Positions 20,699-34,300 of a DNA stretch of 64,000 bases are shown piece after piece. This stretch comes from Hemicordylus capensis. Its lineage: Eukaryota > Chordata > Lepidosauria > Squamata > Cordylidae. The notes below the pieces were generated by a model. The model searched no databases and was not told where the DNA came from. It worked only from the letters and a program-made list of their open reading frames with translations. The stretch lies in NCBI RefSeq assembly GCF_027244095.1, contig NC_069669.1, forward strand, positions 11,000,501 to 11,064,500, given 5' to 3'. A program made the translations under genes and the position numbers. How positions within the stretch are numbered: position 1 is the first letter of the stretch; every line of letters starts with the position of its first letter.

Positions 20699-23600
20699 CT
20701 GTATGAATTCACTGCCTCGGACGAAATGCCACGCACTGTGGCTTTTCACCCCTCGCAACAGATCTTTGCTTGTGGCTTCGATACCGGCGTGGTGAGGACC
20801 ATCAGCTTATAGCTGCCTCAAAGCTGCTTGAGGAACACAAGTACGTTTGTTTCGGAGTACAGGTCCTGAATATTTTTGTCTGTATGAATCCAAAATGACG
20901 GTAGTTGGCGATGGTCATTTGAAAGGGGAGGTTCCTTCTGGATCAAGCGTCCCCAGATGATGTTGGACTACAACTCCCATCATCCCTTGCCACAGTTCTT
21001 TTGGTTGGGAACCCCTGTTCGGGATGTAGGTGGCTATTCGCCTCTGGTGGGAAACTGGAAAAGACACACTGTGTAAACCTGCCTGATTCCTTTTTTCAGG
21101 CTTGATGGTGAAGCCTGGAAAAAAAAATCTGAAATGGGCCAGTCCAGGCAGGTCAATCACCTCACCTGCTGTTTAAGGAACCAGGCCTCAACTGATGAGG
21201 TCCTAAGCAATTACTTTCCAATCAATGTGTGGACTCAACCTTCATAGTCACTTCTCCGTTGTGCCTAGCTTTCTTTCCCCCTTTTCGGTGTCCTCTAGGC
21301 AACACCACGACTCAATCACGGGGCTGATCTTCTCCCCAGACGGCAATTTCATGTACAGTTGCTGCGCTCGTGGGACCCTGGCTCTTTATAATTGTGCTGT
21401 CCAGAAAAGTCACATCGTCCGAGTTCTGGGTAAGATCCTTGTCTCTTGAGGCCATCTTCTTCCAGCCTGTCGGTGGAAGTCCCTAGACGGCAGAATGGAA
21501 GAATGGAAATCTAGAGGGGTGTTGTGACATATACTGGTTAGAGTCTTGGATCAGAGAGGGAGGGAGGGAGGGAGATCTAAATCTTCCTTTTTGCACTGCA
21601 GCCCTTCCCCTGAGTGGGGCACAGTTTGGCCCACTGCTCTTATGTTTGCTTCCTAACAGAGAGGGGGCATGGAAAGCAGTTCCTATTACGGAACTTTGCC
21701 CTGATTTTCCTGCACAAGGTGGTCTCTGTGGGTTTCCTCATGCGAATGGCATTGGTGCAAATACACTCTGTGTCTCTTTTCACGAGTTGACCTTCATGCA
21801 AACCCTTTGCTCAAGTCATTTTTATTTACTTTATTTTATTTTAAATATTTCTGTACCGTCCAAAACTTGCATCTCTGGGTGGTTTACCGTTGAAATCATC
21901 TACAACATTAAATCAATTGACAATTGAGATCATTGCAAACATTTAAAACCCAACATTAAAAACTATCAGAACTATCAATCTAATTCAAAGCCTGGGTGAA
22001 TAAATGTGTCTTCAGTGCCTTTTTAAAAGTTGCCGGAGATGGGGAGGCTCTTGTTTAGGGTGACTTGATAGATTTCCTCCCCTCCTTTGTTTCCTCTCGT
22101 TGAACAACTGTCTGCCTCACTCCCCAGCTAATGTGGTTGTACAAGATGCTGACCACAGGCCCGATGCCTTGTCGATCAGCGCCGACGGACATCTCCTGGC
22201 CTTCGTGGGACCTTCCGAGTACATTGTGACTCTGATGGATGCCAGATCCCTAGATGAAGTAAGTGCCATTTCCTTCCGTCTCGGGTTGCTGCAGAAGCAT
22301 TTAGCCTTTGTGGTTGTGGAGGGATAAGCAGAAACCTGTCAGCAATTTTTTATCTAAAACCAGTGAAAATGGAGAGGTCTGGAATGAGAATTGCTGCTGA
22401 GGGACTGGGATATCTCCGGCATTATTTAATCCAGCATAGACCATCATGATTGTTCTTAACAAAATATATTTTATTGCAAGATTGAAAGATGTTGTAACAT
22501 ACTGTAACACATATGCTATTTTGATTGTATTTGCATAGCAGTATCAGGTTATTCCATTTTGGCATTGCATCGCACGATACTGCCCCCCCCCCCGCCCTTT
22601 CTGGTTGGTTCTGTATATCTCCATGCCATGCCTGACAGACTGCAGCAATGTTGCTAGTCCTCACTGAGGTGGTAAACCTGTCTGGGTTGTAACATTGCAG
22701 GCTGCAGACACTGGGGCTCACAGGACTGAGGGTTCCTCCAATACCAGGTGGCAGGTGCGATCTCTGTACATAAAAACCTTGGGGTGGAGAAGGTTAAACG
22801 GGACTGTACCATTTCAGACTTTGGGTGGGGTATAACCTTTGAAGTTGCATTTTTTTAAAAAGTAAAGCACCTCCCTTTAAGTAGAAAGCTAGACACCCGG
22901 GAGATATTTCAGCTCAGCCTTCTGAAGTTTTCTATTTGCAAGAAGTTTCAAGGCATTACAAGTTGGATGAACATGAAGCTGCCAGAACAGCATTTGGTCG
23001 GAGGGTCCTGCAACAGGTCCTTCTGGGTCAATAGCTCCAGCTTGGGTATTTTCCCTCCCATGGTTGGTGCTGTGTAATGTCCCAAGCTTGGGTGACCTCC
23101 TACACCAGCCGAGAAAGGTACATTGGTACTCACCATGAAGGTGTCTTCTGGCTGGTGTAGAAGAGGTCACCCAAGGCCCGCCCGGGTTGTGTTAGGCTGG
23201 AGCTGATGATCTGGTTGTAGGGGGACAGTTTTTCTGTCTTTCTCTGCATTATTGTTTGTATATTGTTGTATATTTTCTGTTGTGTTCTGTGGTTTTCATT
23301 CCGTAGCTTGAGCTGTTTTAAGCACTGAGGAGATCCGCCCACATGCACTGGGTTAAGGATCTTCAAGTATGACTACTTCCTGCCTTTTGGAGCATGTGGG
23401 GGGGATGTAATCCCAAGCTTGGGTGACCTCTTCTACACCAGCCAGAAGACACCTTCACGGTGAGTACCAATGTACCTTTCTTTTTCAGTGGCCTTATAGG
23501 CAATCTAGGAAGAAGTGTGATTGCAATATCAGAAGCAAAGAATTTTGCAACAGAATGCAAGTTCTCCGTTTGGTTACAAAAGAAAAGCTCCTAGTCCTCA

Positions 23601-25075
23601 TTTTTAAAGTCTTCATTTTTTGCAAATGGTGGGTTAATTTCCATTCAATGCTTAAAGAGGTTCTGCCGAGTGAGACTTGTAGTCCTTGGGGAGGGAAGGT
23701 GCTTCCCTCATCGGGGCCGAAATCTCAGATTTGGTAAATAGTGTGTCAGTTCACCAGACTTTGCACAATTCATTCCAGTCTCCGAACATGGAATGGATTT
23801 GCTCCAACGTACACACAGCTGGTTATGACTTCCCCTCTTGCATTTCCTCTCCTAGGTACCCAACCCTCTGCCTCCCAGCCTGGCAGCCTTTTGCCCTTGG
23901 GATAAAAGCACAATCGTCTACATGGGCTTTGGGCTGCAGAAGGAGGTCTTGTTCTACAGCCTGCTGCAGAAACAGGTGCCTACGGTTTTCCTCGGTCACT
24001 TGTCTGAGATCGGCTCCAGAACTCTGGAGCTGGACTTGATGCTCCACATACGTACAAGGTTGCCCAACGAAAGGAGTCACCCAGCAAGTTTCATGGCCGA
24101 ATGGGGATTTGAACTCGGGTCTCCCCAGTCCTAGTCCAGCACTCTAACCACTACACCACGCTGGGCTTGAACAAGTTATTTTGGGATCCAATCCTTTGGA
24201 TCTAACATGTCGGAACTTCTCCTTGCTTGTGTGCAGGTTGTGGAGAAGTTCCCCCTGCCTTACTTTGCCACGTCGCTGAGTTTGTCTCCTGCTGCCTGCG
24301 TCCTGGCTGTTGGCTTCAACGGTGAGTCTGGGTGTTTGTTCAGCACATAGACAGCCAGGGCTGATCTCTGAAGACCCTGCAGGAGGGCAGCTCCTAGACA
24401 AGGAGCAAGCTAAGGGGCACCAGGTATTGTGCTTCCTCCAGCAGAGGTTGCTACATCAGGACAGCTCTGCTGGATCAGGTCCAAGGCCATTCTAGTCCAG
24501 CCTCCTGTTTTCCCCCAGTGACCCACCTCTGACAAGCCCACAGTCAAGAGATGAAGGCCAGCCCTCTCTCCTGCTGTTGCTCCCCGGCAACTGGTATTGA
24601 GAGGCATCTTGGCTCTGAGGCAGGAGAGAGGGCATGCCCTCAGTTCTTGCCTGTGGGCTTCTCAGAGGCATCTAGCAAGTCACTGTGTGAAACAGGATGC
24701 TGGACTATGGAGGCCATGGGCCCGATCTCAGTAGGCTACTGTCATATTCTTGTAGGTGTGTCCTAGTCCTCCCCCCTCCTGTCAGAATACCCCCAAACCA
24801 GCCTTGGCTGAGATTCTCAGGAAGTGAATGACTTGCCCAGTGTGGAGGACTGCACTTTTTCCTGGGCTCTCCTGCAGAAAAGCCAGTCTTGGTCTCTAGC
24901 TTTGCTTACCCCCACAGAGCACCTGCTGAGGCTGATTGACCGCACAGCCAAGACAGAACAGGACTACGCCGGCCACGACGATGCCGTCGGCCTCTGCCGC
25001 TTCACCCCCTCCAGGAGGCGCCTCTTCACGGCTTCCTTTAACGAGATCCTGGTGTGGGAGGTCCAGAGCAGATGA
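20699..25075 (+). pseudogene. WDR90: WDR90 partial gene, frame broken (copy B)
   Basis: Duplicate of the copy A remnant. Exons: 20699-20840, 21299-21429, 22128-22258, 23856-23975, 24237-24321 and 24918-25075. The first exon is 142 nt rather than 140: an extra TA (cagcttatagctg against cagcttagctg) puts a TAG stop after ISL and shifts what follows. The other five exons stay open. Substitutions change, for example, EKIPLP to EKFPLP and PSGRR to PSRRR. The same internal exons are missing as in copy A, so that loss came before the duplication. This copy cannot make the six-exon product read through in copy A. Confidence 0.88.
23082..23482. repeat. Inverted repeat in WDR90 intron (copy B)
   Basis: Arms 23,112-23,177 and 23,413-23,482, with the third direct partial copy at 23,082-23,100. 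The duplicate of 4,601-5,003 with few changes. Confidence 0.75.
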
Positions 25076-28000
25076 ACCCAGCTCTCTCACTCGCCTGCTC
25101 GAAGGATGCCAGCGTGGTGGCCGCTCGGAACTCCTCACTTTGCCCCGTTTGAGCTCCGAGAACTTCTGGTCGTGCCCAGGAGCTCTGGAGATGCCCCGTT
25201 AGACCCGACACGGGACTGTTCCATGGCTTTCGAGAATATGCTTCCGATGTTTGGGGTAGAAATGGCTGATGGCAACCGACGACGATGCAGGAGTTGAGGG
25301 CCAGCTTTTGCATGGGGGACAGACGTCTCCTGGCTTGCTTGGTTTCAGACACACCTCTTCTTGATTCACAGACCCTGGATTACTTGCCTGGAAATCGCCA
25401 TACTGGGGGTGATCCAGGATTTGGACTCTTGGCTAGATTCCCCCTCCCCAAAACTCAGGATCATCTTGGCTCAATAGGGTAACTCTCTTGATTGGAACTG
25501 AGGCAGAGAAGCTATTTTGAGTGTCCCTCAGATGTAGGTGTTACTTGACATTTATGGGGATGGTTAGAAGTATGATCTTTTCCCCTGATCCCTGATAACA
25601 ATGCCAGTAGCTAATTTATTAGTCTTCCTGGTTTCCCCGGCATGGACAGGGAGCATTCTTGGCCACCTTTTCTAAATGGGATCACAGGTGGTTTATTTAG
25701 AAAGTCCCCTTCTGGACTGGGTCATGGCTCTGTCCTCGTGTGGACTTGAGGGTGAGCAATCCTCAATCTCGTTGGCTTTTCCATAGAAGTATCCCTGACC
25801 CCAGGACAGTGACAAAGCCAAGTAACAGAATCACCCTTTTGGAATCTCCCTTGAGAAACAGTGCAAGGAACAAGATTAAACTCTTGTTCTTCAAAAAAAA
25901 AAAACACCCAACCACTTTTCATTTTGATAGTTGCATCTTAGCTAAGTGGTGTTGAGAATTTGTAAGTCAGAAGAGATTCTCAGCTCTTTCCCCCCAGTTT
26001 GCTGAATTCTCTCAGCAGCCCAGATATGGAAACAAAATTAACTATGCTCAGCAGATATAGGATGGCCACTGGGACCAGATCTTGTGAGCACAAAGTTGCC
26101 TTTCTGATTAGAAGATTTATTTAAGGAATATTTTATAGTGAAAAATTGTGTGTTTTTTAAACAAAGAATGCATTGGTAGTAGGGTAGAGAGCTGGCAAAA
26201 TGGAAACTGGACATCAACTGACAGGGAAATAACTAATATTTCCCTCTCAGAATTAGACTGTATCAACAACACACACAACTGCATTGCTTTTGTCATTTGT
26301 AATTTATTACAAGCTGGAAGAGAAGAAAACTGGTCTGCTTGTGTTTAAGTTTTGATTCCTAATAAACGAGTGTGTTTTTATGCACCTTTTTGATCCCTGC
26401 ATTTTTCAGTAAGAGGGTGGGTGAATATATGTGTGTGCATACAGCCCTTTAGCCAGGGGAATGAGTCGTCTGAGTGGGCAATTCCAAGGAATCGGGCATG
26501 GTATCACTTTTCCAGTAACGGAATCAGAAGCTATATCTAAGAATTCTGATTGGTATTGATGAATTTTTGGTAAGTATGGCACTAAACATTTACACATTCA
26601 CAGCATTAAACATTCACAGCAGATGTTCTCTTGCCAGTGGGAACATGTAGGATTAATTTGTAGGTTATTTTTGTAATGGAAACAGTAGCTTGAAACTATC
26701 TAGATTGATTTTTCTAGCTTTAAAAAAGGTCAAGACAAAGACATACATAATACAGCAAGAGGAGGATGTGATCTTAAGATCTTACCTTAAAGCTTCAGAA
26801 GCAGAAAGGGAATGAAATAATTCCCCTCTATTTATCAGATACTGCAAGTTAAGCTAGGAATACTGTTTCCTCTTAGCAGAAAGGTGAAGGAGACACATTT
26901 CCCCCTATCCTGGCATGAAATTACCATGTTTTCCCTTCTTTGCCCACTAACTCACCACTGATCAAAGGATGATTCCAGGAATACAAAACTGGATATACCC
27001 AATAAAAAGCTGATTCCTTCAGACCAGGTTTGTTCAAGCCTTTCATAAAAGTTATTAGAGGTAATAAAATAGATTCCGAAATATATACATAGACACATGG
27101 TTCAAGTGTGGCACAACCCGCAGTCTTTGGCAGTCAGTACAAAAAGAGGTGTGAAGGGAACCAAGAGATTTAAATATTCTGGCTCAGACAGGCCTAAAAA
27201 CTTTAAAATAAATTAACTGGAAGGCTGCTGACCTTCTTGAAGTAAATCTACATCTTTCAAAATACTTAAAAATTCTGATGTGATAAGTTAAAGGCCTAAG
27301 CCATCTTCATTAAGGCCTAAGAGTCAACTTCATTATGATTAAGAATACAGTATTGACACATTGCTTTTAAAACAAAAGCAACGTTCAAAGCAGTTCGTAT
27401 AGCAAACGAAGAAGAAAATAAGTACCCACTGGGCTAGACCCATCCACAGATCTATGTAGGTTTGATATTGTTTCCACTTGGTGTGATGGCTATCCCCTGT
27501 TTGCATCTGGAATGAAGAGGCACACTGCTCCTGAATCTGGAGGCTCTATTTAGCCACCATCACTAGAGTATTTTTTAAAAGAGCCCTCTTGGCTAGTAGT
27601 CATTAAACAAACCTTGGTTAACTCATGGGGCTCAGATAGATGGCACAGATGACCATTTTTTTAAAAAAATTACAATAAGGGGAAAGAGGTTAAGAAATCC
27701 ATTCTTTCTACGTGAGGTTTTGCCTTTGTCAAATATTACATGGTAATAAGCCACCTCTCACTTGTCTCCGCATCCTTAAAAAGGCACCTGAAGCTAGATC
27801 AACTTAAAAGGCTGCGTTGGTGGGCGCTCTCAGACTGAAAGCCCAGCAGCCTGTCTCTCCATCATTCCTAATTTGGCAGCAGGAGGAGTCTCAGCGTCCC
27901 CTAAATCCCCATCAATCCACCTAGAAAATGTTGCTATCTGTTTAGCTGGTGCAGACAAGACATTTCAGATGTCTAAAACGTTCACGGAGAGGCCTGCCGG

Positions 28001-28361
28001 AATGCAGTTCTCTGTTCCAGTGTGTGTTTCACATTTTTGCACGCTTCTTTAGGACAAAAGCTGATAAGGGAATAGCCTTGGGAATAGCCTAGATGCTTAG
28101 CAGCATAACCCTGGCGTTGCCAAGGCGGCATTCCAGACCTTGCATAAGGCAGTCTTAGGTCCGTATTAGTTTTCCCCCACCAGAGGTCAGCAGCTGGATT
28201 TTCCACCTCAGGAACCAAAATATCAGATCGTCACCCTAGGATCTCCTAGGCTCCTTTCCCCTGGGTAGACCTACTTGTGAGGACAGCGGCCCGTTTCAGA
28301 GAGCACAGGCCCGTAAGAGAAGCAGCCAGGTTCTGCACTGGAAGACGACCAGAATGTTCAG
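25076..28361. other. Convergent 3' flank between WDR90 and NAGPA (copy B)
   Basis: Duplicate of 6,597-9,869. It holds the WDR90 3' UTR, the polyadenylation signal AATAAA at 26,361-26,366, AT-rich sequence without recognised repeats, and probably the NAGPA 3' UTR on the right. One short stretch near 26,592-26,612 (repeating 'cattcacagc'-like words) differs from copy A. Confidence 0.5.
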
Positions 28362-31300
28362 CTATGGTGCCCAAACATCTGAGCCACGGAGAGCGTCTTC
28401 TGGCTTCTCTTGTAAGAACAGCGTTGCTGACACAGGCTGAGGTGGGGCGCAGGCGTCCTCCACTTGGTCTTCCTTGTCCCATGGACAATCGTGGCCGGCC
28501 TCCCCATTCATGTCCTGCAGCGGGTAGTAGGTATATCTGCCACGCTTGCGTTCCTCTCGGGAGCTGCAGAAGAGGAACCTTACGTTTCCTATCACGCTGA
28601 GCACAAGCAGCAGAGCCAAGGCTGATGTGATGCCAATCCAAGTCTTCCTGTTGGAAAAATATTACATCTGTATCATACCTTTCTTTGTTGCAGCTTAAGG
28701 GGGGACGGGACGGGCTACCTAAGATCCCAAATGGTCTTCTATCGATAGGATGCTGCCATGTACTGAGCCAGACCCTTGGTCCATCTAGCTCAGTACTGTC
28801 TACCCAGACTGGCAGCAGCCTCTCCAAGGTTTCAGGCAGGAGTCTCCCTCAGGCCAATCTTGGAGATGCTGCCAGGGAGGGGACTTGGAACCTTCTGCTC
28901 TTCCCAGAGTGGCCCCATCCCCGAAGGGGAATGCACATGTGTATTCTCCCATCCAAATCAGGGTGGACCCTGCTTAGCAAAGTGGGACAATTAATGCTTG
29001 CTACCACCGGACCAAGGATCTCTAGACCCAGACCTGCTTAGATTTAGCAGAGATGCTGCTGCATTGAGGGCTTCCAGGTCAAGCTCTGGAACCCATTTAT
29101 GACGTAACAGAACATCCAGGAAGCTGAGATTTTAACTGGCTTTTAAGACTCCTCCCGCTTTTAAAACTGCTATGGTACAGGAGACTCCAGAACACTGGAA
29201 GCTGGAGCAATTAAGCACAACAAGCAAGAATGCACAGCTTACTCTCTGAAGATGAATTCCTCCTTGAGACCAGCCTTCAGGAGACACTGGCTTTCTGGAA
29301 AGAGAGTCAGAGAAGAGACTGGAAAAGATGACACTCATTTGCCAGGGTGTGTTCAAGGGACTGTAGGTTTACACAACAGTAACTGATTAAAACCAGGCTT
29401 AAGTGTCATAGGAACATAGGAAGCTGGCGTACACGGAGTCAGACCCTTGGTCCATCTCGCTCAGTATTGTCTACACTGACTGGCAGTGGCTTCTCCAAGG
29501 TTTTCAGACAGGGGTCTTTCCCAGCCCTACCAGTTACCAATCCACACATGAACCTTTCCCCTTATCCCATGACCGCTAAGCCCCAGTACATTATGTCAAC
29601 CAGATCACCTTTATCCACATGCTGTTGACACTCTCAAATAGCTCCAAAACGTTAGTGAGGCAAGACTTGCCCTTGCAGAAGCCAGGCTGGTTCAGCAAGG
29701 CCTGTTCTTCTAGGTGCTTAACCAGTTTTGCTCTTAAGTCTGCTTTCCATCCATTTACCCAACACAGAAGTTAAGCTAACCAGCCTGTAGTTTTCCAGAT
29801 CCCCCCCGCCACCGGGTCCCTTTTTGTTAACTACTGCCCAGTCCTCTGGTACAGAGTCTGATTGTAGGGACAAATGACATATTTTTGCTAAGAGATCGGC
29901 AATTCCACGTGTGAGTCCCTTCAGAATATTTATATACCGCTTTTGAACAAAAAGTTCCCAAAGAGGTTTACACAGATATCAATAAAGACGGCTCCCTATC
30001 CCCAAAGGTATCACAACCTAAAAAGAAAAAGAAACACAAGAAAGACACCAGCAACAGCCACTGGAGGGATGCTGTGCTGGGGATGGAGAGGGCCAGTTGC
30101 TCTCCCCATGCTGAATAAAGAGAAACACCGTTTTGAAAAGGTGCTTCTTTACTCAGTTAGCAGGGGACCTCAGGCAGAGAATGGGATCTTCCCCAGCCTT
30201 CCTCTTCAGAAATGATTTTACGGAAAGACACGAGGGAGTGAACCAAGGAACCTCTGCCTACAGCTGCGCTACCATCATGCCACACTCCCTCCCAAAGGCA
30301 AGGCCCCGGCCACATACCTCTGGCTAATCCGTCCAGCGCGGAAGACTCATAAGAGACGTTGCAACTGCCCGTCTTTGGATCACAGGGACACTGGTTTGGG
30401 CACTGACAGGTGTGCTGGCAGCTGGGTCCGTAGTGTCCCACCTGGCAGGCTGAGAAATGGAGTGTGGAATGTTGGTTATGCAAGAGGGGACCGAATATTA
30501 ACAAGAATCCTAATTAATAACACAACTGTTGGTCATGGCCCAGCATCAGCATGGTTCCCGCATTTAGGAAAGTGGGCTGGGAGCCACCATTCCGAAGACC
30601 TTTTCCGTCTTAAACCCAAAACCTGCATGTGGAAAGCTAGTGCCTTGAGGATGGCTGGGCCAGGACCTTCCTCCATGAGGCACTGGATTTCTACAAACAT
30701 TGCTTCTTTTTTAAAAAGTTAAATTAAAAATTTAAATGAAATTTAAGTTAACACACTAACATTTTGTTTAATTTTTTTTTAAATAGCCTTGTTTAAAATA
30801 TTTATATCCAACCCCTCCAAAACAATATTGCCCTGTGGCTGGGGATGATGGGAGTTGTAGTTGACCAACAGCGGGAGGCCCACAGGGTTGGGAACCCCTG
30901 CTTTCAAGGGTTGATGGTTATAATTTTGATTTGTTTTATTTAAGCCTTTATAAAACTGGTGTGACTTGATTTGTAAACTGCCCAGAGATTTTATATGGGG
31001 GTGGTAAATAAAGGCGAGTCACCTTAAGTGGCGCAGCAGGGAAATGCTTGACTGAAAGCAGAAGGTGGCCAGTTCGAATCCCCGCTGGTACTATATCAGG
31101 CAGCAGTGATATAGGGAGATGCTGTAAGGCATCGTCTCATACTGTGCGGGAGGAGGCAATGGGAAACCCCTCCTGTATTCTACCAAAGAAAAACCACAGG
31201 GCTCTGTGGGTGCCAGGAGTCAAGATCAACTCAACAGCACACTTTACCTTTATATAAAGGTGGCAAATCAATAATGATGTCATTGTGCATTAAAGGTCAT

Positions 31301-34300
31301 TGAAAAAAAGCTTTGAAGTGTGGAAATGTGTATCGCATTGCCCTTATACCGTCCGATTCATAGATGTCATCAATAAATAGGCATCTCAGGTCAGCATCAT
31401 ATGATTTGGTTCAAGTTCCTGCTGTCTGCTCTGGGGTCCAGTGGGGCAGCTATACTCCCTGCTATGCTTAGCAACAAGGCATCAGAATACAAGCTTCCCA
31501 ACGGGAGGGGAATCTCCCACCTTTTTCACAGAGGGCACCTTGGTAGCCAGCCGGACAGGTGCAGGATCCGTGCACAGGGTCGCACTTGCCGCCGTTGCGG
31601 CAGAGGCATTTCTGAGCACAGCCGTCCCCGTAGGAGTTGTTGGAACACACTGTTGCAGGGGGAGAGGGGAAAAGAAATGAACCTCACCTAGATAAAAGAC
31701 CATCAGAGCTTCTGCTGGGGGCGAGGCCCACATGACATCAGAGGTTCGCAAAGCTGGGGCCCTAGACAGACTACAAGTCCTATCATCCCCGGCCACAATA
31801 GTCTTTGTGACTAAGGATGATGGAAGTTGTAGTCCACCAGCAGACTGCAGTTGCCCGAATCCAAGTCTAGGTTTTTTGCTAGTAGAAATCAGGAGGCGGT
31901 CTTAAATTCAGCGCCCTGTTCCTCTGGAGTGAATGCAGGTATAAACCTCTGCTTTTTAAGGGGGTCGTCTTGAATTCAGAGCCGTCTTCGATTCAGGTCA
32001 ACACGGTAGGAGCACAGGAAGTGGCCTTACCCCGAGTCGCGCCATGGGTCCAACTCACTCAGTATTCCCTACAGCGGGGTAGGCAGCTATGGTTGAATGA
32101 CAACCTCCTCGCCAACTGCAATTTATATGGGAGTTGTTGTTCAGCCACAGTCGGAGACCCAAAGTTGCCTACACTGACTGGCAGCAGCTCCGAGGAACAG
32201 GCAGGAGTCTCTATCCCAGGCCTACCTGGAGATGCTGCCAGGGGTGGAACCTGGGACCTTCTGCATGCAAAGCAGATGCTCGAACACTGCGCTACGGCCA
32301 CATCCTGGCCCCCCAACATCTGGAGACTTGCACTATATTATTCAAGGCAAACATGGTAAGAGCCACATTCCTCCAATGGAAAGAAAGGTCTGGATGGGAT
32401 ATGGGAGATATGGGCCGACTTCCTGCTCCTTGGAATGTCCCAGCATGCTTTTTGGTGGGGGGGAGGAAAGAAAGGGGAACATCTCCCACCACTGTGCTGC
32501 ACCCTTGCTCAGAGACTCATCGTACTCCAGACTCCTGGCTGCAAATGTAGGCCAGAAAGTGTGTGTGTGTGGGGGGGTGGATTTTAGGGAGATCTCAGCA
32601 GCTGGCTACTTTGGAATTTGGTGGCAGAGCAGCGGGGAGGACTGGACAGGTTTCCCGTACTCCATGTGTCCCCTAGGATGATGGGAATTTTTTTTTTTAA
32701 AAAAAAAGTCATGCAAATTAAGTATCAGCAAGTTTGGTTGTTCTGCAGGACGTATCGGCTTCTGCGGGTTGTATCGGCTCGTAGCCCCTTCTTGGTGTGT
32801 TGTTTCGGCTATCTTATTTATTTATTTACCTGGGCACCCAAGGGTAAGCTGCCCTCGGGGGTGCTGTCCCGTGACGGGGGAGCCGTCAACCTACTGAGTT
32901 ACAACCAGCTGACCCCCCCAACTGCTCCCACTGCCCCATGGCCAGAGGGGCCAGCAGCAGCAGACGGGCAGAGGCGGGCATTGCTGGCATCGGTCAACAT
33001 GGGCATTTGCGGATTCAGAAGCTCGGTTACCTTCGCTGCAGTTTGCACCCATCCAACCGGCATCACAGAGGCACCCCGCTACAAGGTGAGGAGAGAGAGA
33101 GAGAGAGAATGCATCAGCTGAAGTGGTGAGATCAGGGAGGGGAGCTAGGAACATAGGAAGCTGCCATATACTGCGAGTCAGACTACTGGTCCACATGTTC
33201 CTATGTAACACACCCCAGACCTGGCCTCCAGCTCAGGGCATCTGCTACGACTGGCCCACATGCTCACACTTCCTCCAGAGGGCACGGACTTACTCTCTGT
33301 ACACATCCCGTGCAGGGAACAGTTGGAAGGGCCGCAGTCCAAGACATCGCAAGCCGGCCCTTGCCAGAACGCTCCGTCGCACCGGCATTCCCCACGCACA
33401 CACTGCCCGTGGCCGCTGCAGTCCGGAGGCTGGCAGACAGGTTCGTGGACACACACGACGGTGGAAATATTCCGAGGACAGCGCCACATGGCATCTGATT
33501 TGCTAGGAAAGAGGAGCAGAGAGAGGCCGATGGGGTCAGAGAAGCCACTTTAGGAACACAGGAAGCTGCCCTCTACCGAGTCAGACCAGTGGTCCATCTG
33601 TCTCAGTATAGTCTACCCAGACTGGCAGCGGCTTCTCCGAGGTTGCAGGCAGGAATCTCTCTCAGCCCTCTCTTGGAGATGCTGCCAGGGAGGGAACTGG
33701 GAACCTTCTGCACGCAAGCAGGCAGGCGCTCTTCCCAGAGCGGCCTCATAAGGGGAGTATCTTCCAGGGCTCAACACATGTGGTCTCCCATTCAAATGCA
33801 AACTAGGGCAGACCCTGCTTGGCAGAGGGGACAACCCATAGTTGCTACCACCAGACCAGCTCTCCTCCCTCCTCACTTTATCCCTGGCTCGGTAGCAGAC
33901 ATCAAGACCAGAACCGCTGCGGCTCAACCAGGGGGCTTCCCTTGCATTGCCCCCCAGCCCCACGGCTCCTGTTCCCCCTGCCCTATGGCTCCTCTGTTAC
34001 TACCATCTATGGCACATCCAGCCCTCCACGCTCCGCATTCCCCTTCTCCTCCAGTCCCATTGAAAGGCACTTCCTGGAATACTGCACGAAGGTGCTTGTA
34101 GGGGCTAGAGAAGTGAATGAGCACTAACCTTTGGATCCAGATTGACCGGCTGCGCTGGTGACCACTTTAAAAAAAATGTCTTTGCAGGCTGACTCTAGGG
34201 TCAGGGATTGCCCATCACCCCCAGCCATAATTTAATTAATTTATTTAATTTATATACCGCCCAACTCCAAAGTTCTGAGCAAAAATGGACCAAGCCCAGC

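Larger units (their letters stand above)
18577..29894 (+). repeat. Segmental duplication, copy B
   Basis: Direct repeat of copy A at about 1% divergence. Differences include loss of a 94-bp stretch in a WDR90 intron, a 2-bp insertion in a WDR90 exon, and a replaced short stretch near 26,592-26,612. To the right of 29,894 it continues into the rest of the NAGPA gene, so copy B has the ancestral right-hand context. The right edge falls inside LINE reverse-transcriptase sequence. Homology may extend left of 18,577 into sequence beyond the window on the copy A side. Confidence 0.95.

Noticed and set aside
33266-33548. Several overlapping - and + frames over NAGPA exon 6
   Set aside because: Alternative frames of one exon; only the frame with the EGF-type cysteines joins its neighbours in phase.
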